Source: CAVPUA01 sp963708805
GTDB taxonomy: Bacteria > Actinomycetota > Actinomycetes > Mycobacteriales > Jatrophihabitantaceae
DNA: 64,000 nucleotides
Reading direction: 5' to 3'
Assembly (NCBI GenBank): GCA_963708805.1
Contig: CAVPUA010000001.1
Location: 787,892-851,891, forward strand
Position 1 is the first letter of the stretch. Every line of letters starts with the position of its first letter. Under the pieces are notes generated by a model that saw only the letters and a list, made by a program, of their open reading frames with translations, did no database searches and was not told where the DNA came from. Below are positions 57,945 through 64,000 of this stretch, one piece after another. The position numbers and the translations under genes are program-made.

Positions 57945-57971
57945 TGTCACGAGATGTCACCAATGTGTCAC
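57945..57971. repeat. Three phased TGTCAC repeats downstream of tRNA-Ala
   Basis: TGTCAC begins at 57945, 57955 and 57966, spaced 10 and 11 bp, so all face the same side of the helix. The first copy is 32 bp after the tRNA end. Such arrays can be arm sites of tyrosine integrases at tRNA attachment sites. No integrase gene is seen nearby. Confidence 0.45.
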
Positions 57972-58921
57972 AGCGGCGGCGTCATACAGCGCTCGGTGGC
58001 GGTCATCCGCTAACAATCGCCCTGAAAATAAGGGGCTTCTGTTTTCAAGGGTGATAGTCGGACTGCTGAGTTACCCGTGAATGTTGTCAGTGTGGCGGTG
58101 GCTGGCTCCCGGGTTGACCGTCGCGGCTCCTCGCGGACCGTCTAATCAGCCGACGTGTAGCTTCCGCTTTCGCCTCCTAGTCCGTCGGCGCTGATAGTGC
58201 GGACACTCGAGTGGCGACTATTCGGCGGGTCCGGCTCCCCGGTTTCTCGGCTCTCATCTTGTGAGTGCTCGACGAGATGAGAGGTCTGATGGGGGCGGTT
58301 GACGCCGACTTGGCGGTTCACGACGGAGCGGATCGTGGCGCTGCGGGAGTGCAGGGGCAGGGGGCGGGCGTGGACGGTCTGGCGCTCGGCGAGCACTCGC
58401 GGTCCTACGTCAGTCGATGATGCCCTTCGCTTGGTCGTGGTGGTTGCCCGCTGGCTGTGGCCGCCGACGAGGACGCGGGCGTCGGCGCAGGGGGACCCGG
58501 GTTTGAAGCGCCGGGGCGCGGTGATTGGTCCAGGTCACTGCGTCGCGGGCGTCGACGTAGCGGTGGGCGTCGCTGTGTTCGTTCGTGCCCTGGCATCGCA
58601 CTTGCGAACCGCGAGAGTCGGTGGTGACGTCGGGGCAGCGGGGTCGTGCCCGGGACGGCAAACTGATCTGAAGCAGGGCGCTCACTGTTGGGGTCTTTCG
58701 GGGCGGGCGGCCCCCGACGTGTGCCTAGTACCGCACCTGATGGGTCAACGCGCAACCGGGGGCACAAAACATCCACGCCGTGCTGGCGGTCGTCCTCGCG
58801 GTGGTCACCGGTTCCCCGGTCGGCGGGGTCCTGGCCGTGAGGACGTCATTGCCGGCTGCTTAGCGCTACTTCTCACCCTTTTCGGGGCGGCCGGCTGTCC
58901 GGTCCTGACACTTCTGGATCC
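57972..58921. other. About 950 bp without a convincing gene
   Basis: No reading frame here has a credible start, ribosome site and domain. Minus-strand frames around 58142-58396 (with SATIRSVVNRQVGVNRPHQ) and 58410-58685 are Arg/Pro/Ser-rich and could be fragments of a decayed mobile-element gene, but I cannot tie them to a family. The region may be a relic of integrated DNA next to the tRNA. Confidence 0.4.
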
Positions 58922-59878
58922 TCAGTCGGGAGAGACTGCGGTGCGGCGCCGTTTGATGGTGTACATGGCGGTGTCGGCGGCGCGCACGGAATCGTCGGGC
59001 GCTTCGCCGGCGACGGTGAGGTGGGTACCAACGCTGGCAGGGACGGAGATGGTGTCGCCGTGGATCAGATGGGGTTGGGCGAGCGCGCTGGTGATGCGGG
59101 CGGCGAGGCTACTCAGGCTGGTCGCGGTGATGCGGGGGGCGACGATCGCGAACTCGTCACCTCCGAGGCGGGCGACGGTGTCCTGCGGGCGGACCTGTTC
59201 GGTGAGGCGGTGCGCGGTGGTGAGCAGGACTTCGTCGCCGGCGTCGTGGCCGTAGGTGTCGTTGACGGGTTTGAATCCGTCGAGGTCGAGGTAGAGCACG
59301 CCGACGTTCGGGTGGGTGCTGCGGCCTTTGCGGGGTGTCAAAGCCGTAGTGAGCTTCCGAGTGAACAGGGTGCGGTTAGCGAGGCCGGTCAGCGGGTCGT
59401 GCGCGGCCCCATGGGCGAGGTCTCGTTCAGCCATCTTGCGGCGGGTGATGTTGACGCGCGAAACAACGGCGCCCTGCGCTGGGCTCTCAACCGGGTTGAT
59501 TCGGAGCAGGAACCATCGCCCGGCGGCCGGGGACGGACACGGATATTCAAACTCGCTATGCACGGTGCGCCCGCTCAACACCGACTGAATGCCGTCAGCG
59601 ACGATGGCGGCGTCCTGACAGCCGGCCCGGGCCGAGCGGTCACACAGCTCGAGGTAGTTCACGCCGACACCGGTCGTAGTTGGGTCCCCTCCGTTGTCGA
59701 GGGCGAACATTCGCCACGTGTTGTTCACCGCGACAATCGGGCCCGTGGTGTCGAGAACGGCGGTCGCGTCGGGCAACGCGTCCAGGACCGCGTCAGCGAA
59801 GCCGACCGCGGATGCCAACCCCTCGCCCGCCTCCTCTGATCGGTCGAGCCACCGCGGTGACAGCCTCGCACGGCTCAA
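58922..59878 (-). CDS. PAS-GGDEF diguanylate cyclase
   Basis: Intact, 318 aa. TTG start at 59878 with AGGAG 7 bp upstream. A PAS domain (residues about 26-145: DAVLDALPDATAVLDTTGPIVAVNNTW, then RWFLLRINPVE) is followed by the linker ITRRKMAERDLAHGAAHDPLTGLANR and the GGDEF domain. The active-site loop is intact GGDEF (239-243), and the inhibitory site R230-x-x-D233 stands five residues before it, as in product-inhibited enzymes. It makes cyclic di-GMP from two GTP. No membrane helix, so a cytoplasmic sensor. No PilZ or EAL protein is nearby. Confidence 0.92.
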   Translation of the reverse strand: MSRARLSPRWLDRSEEAGEGLASAVGFADAVLDALPDATAVLDTTGPIVAVNNTWRMFALDNGGDPTTTGVGVNYLELCDRSARAGCQDAAIVADGIQSVLSGRTVHSEFEYPCPSPAAGRWFLLRINPVESPAQGAVVSRVNITRRKMAERDLAHGAAHDPLTGLANRTLFTRKLTTALTPRKGRSTHPNVGVLYLDLDGFKPVNDTYGHDAGDEVLLTTAHRLTEQVRPQDTVARLGGDEFAIVAPRITATSLSSLAARITSALAQPHLIHGDTISVPASVGTHLTVAGEAPDDSVRAADTAMYTIKRRRTAVSPD

Positions 59879-60344
59879 CGGTCAGCTCCTGCCCTCCCGT
59901 CCAGTCGCTACCTACAACATCGGCGGCGTTACAGCGAAGTTAATAGACGAAACATCACGATCGCTATCAACTCCTTTCCCGGTCTTGGCCGCTTCGTCCT
60001 CAAGGGAGGACGGCGCACCCAGTCACGGACGGTCGCCTGAGCGGGCAGGATGAAGCAAGGGAGCACCCTGTGACCTGCGGGACCGGTGGAACTCGAATGT
60101 TCCGGCCCCCCTGCCGAGGTGTCCCTGATGGACGTCAGTGGTACGCCCGCGGTGACCCCCTGCCCAAGCCGGCCTAGGCTGAACTGAGCCGGCATCGTCG
60201 TCCTCTAGCTGCTGGTGATCGCTGCAGTCCCAGGCCCACGCAACGGGCCTAGGACTGGTCTTTTCAGCGCTACGGTGGAGCGCTCTTCCCCGGCTGGATG
60301 GATGGGGCATGGTGTCACCGGGTCCGGCTCAGTAGCGTCGCGGT
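59879..60344. other. 466-bp intergenic region
   Basis: Lies between the divergent cyclase and flavodoxin-fold genes. No supported gene. It should hold both promoters. It contains the terminator-like hairpin at 60226-60264, which would act on a plus-strand transcript although no plus-strand gene precedes it, so an unannotated small RNA is possible. Confidence 0.5.
60226..60264 (+). terminator. Rho-independent-type terminator without an assigned gene
   Basis: AGTCCCAGGCCC and GGGCCTAGGACT pair at 11 of 12 positions around a 7-base loop, followed by GGTCTTTT. This is the only hairpin in the window followed by a T run on the plus strand. It stands 80 bp before the flavodoxin-fold gene. Confidence 0.6.
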
Positions 60345-61076
60345 ATGACCGAGGAGTCCCACGAGTTTGCCAACCTGTCCGCGTTGTATATCAACACCAC
60401 GCTGACCCGATCACCGGGAATGAGCCATACCCAGCTGCTGATCGATGCCAGTGCCGCGATCATGGCCAACCACGGCGTGCGGGTGGATCAGTTCCGTGCG
60501 GTCGATTACCCCATTGCCACTGGGGTATACCCGGATATGCGAGAGCACGGCTGGGACGTCGATGCCTGGCCGGAGTTGTTCGAACGGGTGCTGGCCGCCG
60601 ATATCCTGGTGATTGCCGGCCCGATCTGGCTGGGTGACAACAGCAGCCAGACCAAAAAGATCATTGAACGGTTATATGCCCATTCCGGCGAACTGAACGA
60701 CCGTGGACAGTGGCTGTACTACGGCAAGGTCGGCGGTTGTCTGATCACCGGCAACGAGGACGGCATCAAGCACTGTGCGTCCAACGTGTTGTACAGCTTG
60801 CAGCACGTCGGCTACTGCATCCCGCCTCAGGCCGATGCCGGCTGGATCGGTGAGGCCGGTCCCGGACCCAGCTACGGCGACCAGCTGGCCGACGGCAGCC
60901 GGGCCGGTCTGGACAACGAATTCACCAATCGCAACACCACATTCCTGACCTGGAATCTGCTGCACCTGGCGAGGCTGGTGCGGTCGGCCGGTGGCTTTCC
61001 GGCCTATGGCAACCAGCGCAGGGAGTGGGACGCCGGGGCTCGATTCGACTTCCCCAATCCGGAGTACCGCTGCTAG
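60345..61076 (+). CDS. NAD(P)H-dependent FMN reductase / flavodoxin-fold protein
   Basis: Intact, 243 aa, ATG. The flavodoxin-like fold opens LSALYINTTLTRSPGMSHTQLLIDAS, with the FMN phosphate loop at NTTLTRSPGMSHT. GPIWLGDNSSQTKKIIERLYAHSG is the second FMN-contact loop, and LYYGKVGGCLITGNEDG the third. It reduces flavin or quinones with NAD(P)H. Codon use is less GC-rich at third positions than in the core genes (for example TTGTATATC, GGTTATAT), which suggests transfer. It is one of the few frameshift-free genes right of the tRNA. Confidence 0.85.
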   Translation: MTEESHEFANLSALYINTTLTRSPGMSHTQLLIDASAAIMANHGVRVDQFRAVDYPIATGVYPDMREHGWDVDAWPELFERVLAADILVIAGPIWLGDNSSQTKKIIERLYAHSGELNDRGQWLYYGKVGGCLITGNEDGIKHCASNVLYSLQHVGYCIPPQADAGWIGEAGPGPSYGDQLADGSRAGLDNEFTNRNTTFLTWNLLHLARLVRSAGGFPAYGNQRREWDAGARFDFPNPEYRC

Positions 61077-61305
61077 GCGACTCTTTCCCCTGGCGTCGGC
61101 GTTGACGCTGGCCGTGAGAAAGGTTGACGCGGCCGTGCCTCTCGGCCCTGGGATTGGACGTCATCCCGCGTGACAAAGAGGGAGCCGTGCGGCAAGCGTG
61201 GCGCCACTCAACCCGCATCGCGGGAGTCCATGGCTTACCTGCCGATTACGTGGTCAGTGCCGCGTCGCGCATTGTATGCGTCGACGGGAGGCGGTTGGTC
61301 TGCGA

Positions 61306-61958
61306 TTACATCGCGGAGAGTGCCTCGAGTATGTCGCTGACTTCGGTGCGGGCGGTGTAGTCGGGTTGGACGTCGACGAATCGGACCGTGCGGTCGCTGG
61401 TCGACGATGAGCACAGTGGGCGTGGCAGTTGGATCGCGCCTTCGGCGTTGACTTGGGTCAGGTCGAGTCCGAGCTGGCGTTGGGCCTCGAGTACGTCGTC
61501 GGCTTGCTGGAAGGCGATACCGATGCTGTGCGCGAGCCGGCTGCCCGGGTCGGACAGCACCGTGAAGGTCGAGCTCGGCCTTCTCCGCGGTGGACAGCGA
61601 CTGATCCGGGGTCTGCGGGCTGATCGCGACCAGTCGGGCGCCGTGGGCGGCGAGCTGGGGAAGGAGCTCGGTCTGGTAGGTGCGCAGCGCGATGTTGCAG
61701 TACGGGCACCAGCCGCCGCGGTAGAACACAAGCACGGCGGGGCCGGATTCGACCAGCTGATCGAGCGACACCGATGCTCCGGTGGCGTCGGTCAGGGTAA
61801 ACGAGTCGAGGTGTCACCCACAGCGATCACGTCAGCGGGCACGCTCAGGTCGACCAGGCGTTGGATGCTGCGATCGAAGACCTCGATGACCTCGGCCGGC
61901 AGGCGCTCGCTGCGGCGGCCTTCATCTGCTCGGCTTGCTCGCGAATCGTGGCATACAT
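61306..61958 (-). CDS. Peroxiredoxin-like AhpC/TSA-family protein, frameshifted
   Basis: ATG 61958 with GGGAG upstream; opens YATIREQAEQMKAAAA. Breaks near 61910, 61810, 61570 and 61400 divide the gene, but the parts join: LPAEVIEVFDRSIQRLVDL, then DQLVESGPAVLVFYRGGWCPYCNIALRTYQ with a CxxC active site, then FTVLSDPGSRLAHSIGIAFQ and VRFVDVQPDYTARTEVSDIL. About 217 aa. It belongs to the peroxiredoxin-like branch whose CPYC site suggests thiol peroxidase or oxidoreductase activity. Divergent from a TetR gene with two shared palindromes. Confidence 0.8.
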
Positions 61959-61989
61959 CGGACTCCCTGGGTGCAGATGCCGGGCACTA

Positions 61990-62048
61990 TGGACTATGCA
62001 GTCCACTCGAGCCACCGACCATGCCGCGAACTGGACTGTCAAGTCCAG
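61990..62048. promoter_or_regulatory. Two copies of a TGGACT-N4-AGTCCA palindrome
   Basis: TGGACTATGCAGTCCA (61990-62005) and CTGGACTGTCAAGTCCAG (62031-62048) share the same half-site and 4-bp spacer. Their centres are 42 bp apart, four helical turns, so two dimers would lie on one face. They lie in the gap between the divergent peroxiredoxin and TetR genes and are the best operator candidate for that TetR protein. Confidence 0.75.
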
Positions 62049-62065
62049 TAGCGGGATACCGAGGC

Positions 62066-62666
62066 ATGGCACCACCGCCACCGAGCGGGGACGTCGGACC
62101 CGCCGGCGGATCGTCGCCGCCGCCGCCGAAGTGGTAGCCGAGAGGGGCGCCCTCGGGGCCAGCCTCGATGAGGTCGGCGCACGCGCCGCCGTTCGCGCAG
62201 CCAGCTCTACCACTACTTCGACAACAAGTCCGACCTGCTGCGAGCCGTGGCGGAGGCCACCAACGACCCGTGCCTCGACGGCTCAGCGTTCCCTCTTCGC
62301 CGGCCTCGGCTCCTGGGAGGGCTTCCAGCGGTGGGCCGACGCTCTCGTCGATCTCCAGCACCAGCTCGGGGGGCGGGGGGCTGCCCCATCGCCAATCTCG
62401 TGGGCCAGCTCGGCGAACGCGACGATCACATCCGAGTCGTACTGGCGTCGGGCTTCGACCGGTGGGAGACCAGTATCCGTAACGGGTTAGCCGAGATGGT
62501 CACATCGGGCGAACTACGCGACGATGCCGACCTCGATTGGCTCGCGGCATCGACGTTGGCGAGCCTGCAGGGAGGCCTCACCCTCACCCAAGCCCGACGC
62601 GACCCACAAGCGCTCCGCCGGTGCGCTCGACGGAGCACTCGCATTGATCGCTGCCTACCGGACTAG
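62066..62666 (+). CDS. TetR-family regulator, frameshifted
   Basis: Begins around ATG 62066 (an indel follows at once). The DNA-binding part reads TERGRRTRRRIVAAAAEVVAERGALGASLDEVGARAAVRA; after a break near 62200 the recognition region SQLYHYFDNKSDLLRAVAEAT follows. Further breaks near 62270 and 62375 precede GERDDHIRVVLASGFDRWE and LRDDADLDWLAASTLASLQGGLTLTQARRDPQALRR. About 195 aa repaired, a normal TetR. It probably represses the divergent peroxiredoxin gene and itself through the twin palindromes. Confidence 0.75.
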
Positions 62667-62696
62667 CGCTCAGCCGGGTAAGCAAGCCGTCCGTGA

Positions 62697-62718
62697 CGCA
62701 CCCTTGGGCAGGGGTGCG
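62697..62718. terminator. Small hairpin between convergent TetR and ABM-like genes
   Basis: CGCACCC and GGGTGCG, perfect 7-bp arms with an 8-base loop. Its position between convergent genes suggests a shared terminator. Confidence 0.4.
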
Positions 62719-62744
62719 ACTGCATGGGTGGGCGGTCGCGGCTG

Positions 62745-63005
62745 TTACTGGACGAAATCGACGACAGGGATGATTGCTGGCGGCGCGCTCAACTTGATGC
62801 CCAGCTCCTCGAGTTTGGGCGCGAGATATCCGGGAAACGCGTCGAACGCTTCCCGACTCTCCCAGATGTCGAACACCTCAAGCTTGCCCTCATCTCCGAA
62901 CACCGAATGCAGCTTCATCGCATCTTCCGGAGTACCGGCTTCGCGCAGGCGATCATGCCCTTCGGTGTGTGGTGCGGCCTCGGACGGCCAGCTTGTCTGG
63001 GTCAC
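62745..63005 (-). CDS. ABM-like (dimeric alpha/beta barrel) small protein
   Basis: 86 aa from GTG 63005. The C-terminal half, KLHSVFGDEGKLEVFDIWESREAFDAF followed by PKLEELGIKLSAPPAIIPV, is typical of antibiotic-biosynthesis-monooxygenase-like ferredoxin-fold proteins: a beta strand with a W-E-S pair and a helix DAF. The N-terminus is less regular and may contain an indel. Members are small monooxygenases or haem-binding or stress proteins; the role here is unknown. Convergent with TetR. Confidence 0.55.
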   Translation of the reverse strand: MTQTSWPSEAAPHTEGHDRLREAGTPEDAMKLHSVFGDEGKLEVFDIWESREAFDAFPGYLAPKLEELGIKLSAPPAIIPVVDFVQ

Positions 63006-63426
63006 CCGGAACCACGAGTCAACGGAAAAGAGCTAAAGGTGATCGCGGCCGAGGTGGTACGCACCGTGGCCTAGGCCGAGGAAGGTTCGCCCGAGGTCAC
63101 CGTGCTGCACGACGGCCACACCTGGGGCCAACACCGCCACCCGGATAGCTTCACCGTGCCCGCCGCCAGCTTCCACAAACCTGCCGTCCCAGCCGTGACG
63201 TCGACCGCAGCGCCGGTCCAGGAGACGTCCCGCGGGCCGTTCCAGGCTCAGACCCAACGGACTTGGCCAGCGCCGGTCTTAAGGGATCTCCGAGGTCGTT
63301 GAGTCGCGGTCCAGGAATGCCCTGCCGCGCGGCCGGCAGGGGCAAGAGAGGGACACTGGTCCGCGTGATGCCCCGACAGCGATCCCGGCGACGCTCTCTC
63401 GGGGCCGTCCGCCACCTCCATCTACG
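63006..63426. other. About 420 bp without a supported gene
   Basis: Several short frames on both strands, none with a good start and none with a recognisable motif. Sequence is GC-rich and not obviously repetitive. It may contain the 5' part of the following damaged gene, since its frame stays open upstream with low-complexity Pro/Arg coding. Confidence 0.4.
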
Positions 63427-63602
63427 GCTGACGTCGTCGAGCGGTTGTTCGCCGAGTTCGACGGGAGGCACTCATTGGCGACGATCGTGGATGCGGCGAA
63501 TCGCCGCCGGGCCGAGCTTGACGCCGACGTTTAACCGGAGCTTCGAATGAACTGTGGGAGCGGTTGGCCCGCGCGCGCCTGCAGTCCGCCCTCGAACCCT
63601 GA
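63427..63602 (+). CDS. Three-helix-bundle dimerisation-domain protein, partial, frameshifted
   Basis: VVERLFAEFDGRHSLATIVDAANRRRAELDADV followed, after a break near 63535, by NELWERLARARLQSALEP and TGA. This is the pattern I know from short actinobacterial proteins described as having a three-helix bundle dimerisation domain (VERLxAEFxGR, then AxxRRAELD, then ExLxRxRL). The start is not clear; the coding may begin upstream. These are small helical proteins of unknown function, often near accessory genes. Confidence 0.5.
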
Positions 63603-63617
63603 GCCGGCGGCGCGTGA

Positions 63618-63856
63618 TGGGAGGTCGGTGGCTCTATGTTCGGGCGGTGGAGTGCACGTTCTACCTGCAGGGTGACCTGCTCCAGCCGTGGGGCGAGGAG
63701 TTGGACCCGGTCCCTGGTCGGTGGGTGCCAGGCTGGACCGGCATGGCGATCACTATGTCGTCGACCGGGTGGTGTTTCACGACTGGGCCGGCATCCGGGC
63801 TGCAGGAAGCCAGCATCTGGCTGAGCTGGGCCGAGCCCGACACTGGCGTGCACTGA
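63618..63856 (+). CDS. Hypothetical protein, possibly frameshifted
   Basis: ATG 63618, stop TGA 63856. The first part (FYLQGDLLQPWGEELDPVPGRWV) and the last part (LQEASIWLSWAEPDTGVH) look like genuine protein; between them the neighbouring frame reads LDRHGDHYVVDRVVFHDWAG, which is better protein than the open frame itself. Two indels would join them into about 80 residues. No known domain. Low certainty. Confidence 0.3.
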
Positions 63857-64000
63857 GTGGCGTCACGCGGATAAGGCGGCGACAGCTCGATCCGCGACGC
63901 GGGCGACGACGAGGCAGCCCGAGCGCCGGCGGGAGTGCGGTGCGCCTACCTCGTCGAGCGACACCGCTGGGCCGAACGGGCCCGATTAGGCGTAGGGCCG

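Noticed and set aside
57265..57963. Minus-strand frame with GAEGTRTPDPH near tRNA-Ala
   Set aside because: Classic false translation of a tRNA gene on the opposite strand, running into the real HU gene region.
58299..59255. 318-codon plus frame across the gap and GGDEF gene
   Set aside because: It runs antisense to an intact diguanylate cyclase and has no domain.

Overview
This is a high-GC window from an actinomycete (Actinomycetota). The evidence is the prfB / ftsE-ftsX-smpB / tmRNA neighbourhood, an actinobacterial-type tmRNA tag (ADNSRAEFALAA), GTG and TTG starts with four-base stop/start overlaps, an Rv3400-Rv3401-like HAD/GH65 pair, a mycobacterial-like Mrp / DUF1003 / CBS group and a Tad pilus locus of the Rv3654c-Rv3660c kind. 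I cannot name a genus. About 28 genes, several of them housekeeping (for example prfB, read with two breaks), carry one or more single-base frameshifts whose repair restores the expected protein. The simplest reading is uncorrected indel error in a draft or long-read assembly, so I annotate these as one CDS each and give the break points.

Layout. 1-5 kb: end of an RseB/LolA-like protein, a beta-phosphoglucomutase plus GH65 phosphorylase pair, a conserved 51-aa protein and a beta-propeller lipoprotein. 5-12 kb: an acyl-CoA ligase, then a MarR-led operon with a two-subunit ABC exporter, a SnoaL-like protein and a YjbR-like protein. 12-19.7 kb: a divergent oxidoreductase/MarR pair around a perfect 14-bp inverted repeat, RDD protein, Mrp, a third MarR with AzlC/AzlD, DUF1003 and CBS/MgtE_N proteins, and an EamA permease. 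19.7-23.7 kb: CoA-ester lyase, acyl-CoA dehydrogenase and acyl-CoA ligase. 23.8-26.1 kb: secreted beta-amylase behind a LacI-type operator. 26.3-30.8 kb: tadA-tadB-tadC-pilin-TadE-TadE/F-TadG. 30.9-38 kb: two oxygenases, prfB, a DUF2142 membrane protein and a three-gene ABC-2 exporter. 38.1-43.2 kb: ftsE, ftsX, smpB, an amidohydrolase, CYTH-CHAD protein and ssrA (tmRNA). SmpB and tmRNA, the two partners of trans-translation, lie 2.5 kb apart.

43.2-50.8 kb: a repeat-rich septum-formation-domain protein, glpF-glpK-glpD (glycerol uptake, phosphorylation and oxidation) and a second acyl-CoA dehydrogenase. 50.9-57.3 kb: an ECF sigma factor and zinc-binding anti-sigma factor, divergent, and downstream of the anti-sigma factor a copper/thiol-redox operon (CopC-CopD, YcnI, PCuAC chaperone, Sco1, MauE/DoxX, DsbA). 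57.4-57.9 kb: HU and tRNA-Ala(GGC).

Right of the tRNA (57.9-64 kb) the map looks accessory: phased TGTCAC repeats, about 950 bp with no convincing gene, a PAS-GGDEF diguanylate cyclase, a flavodoxin-fold reductase, a divergent peroxiredoxin/TetR pair flanking two copies of one palindrome, an ABM-like protein and damaged small genes. No CRISPR array, complete insertion sequence or rRNA operon is visible.
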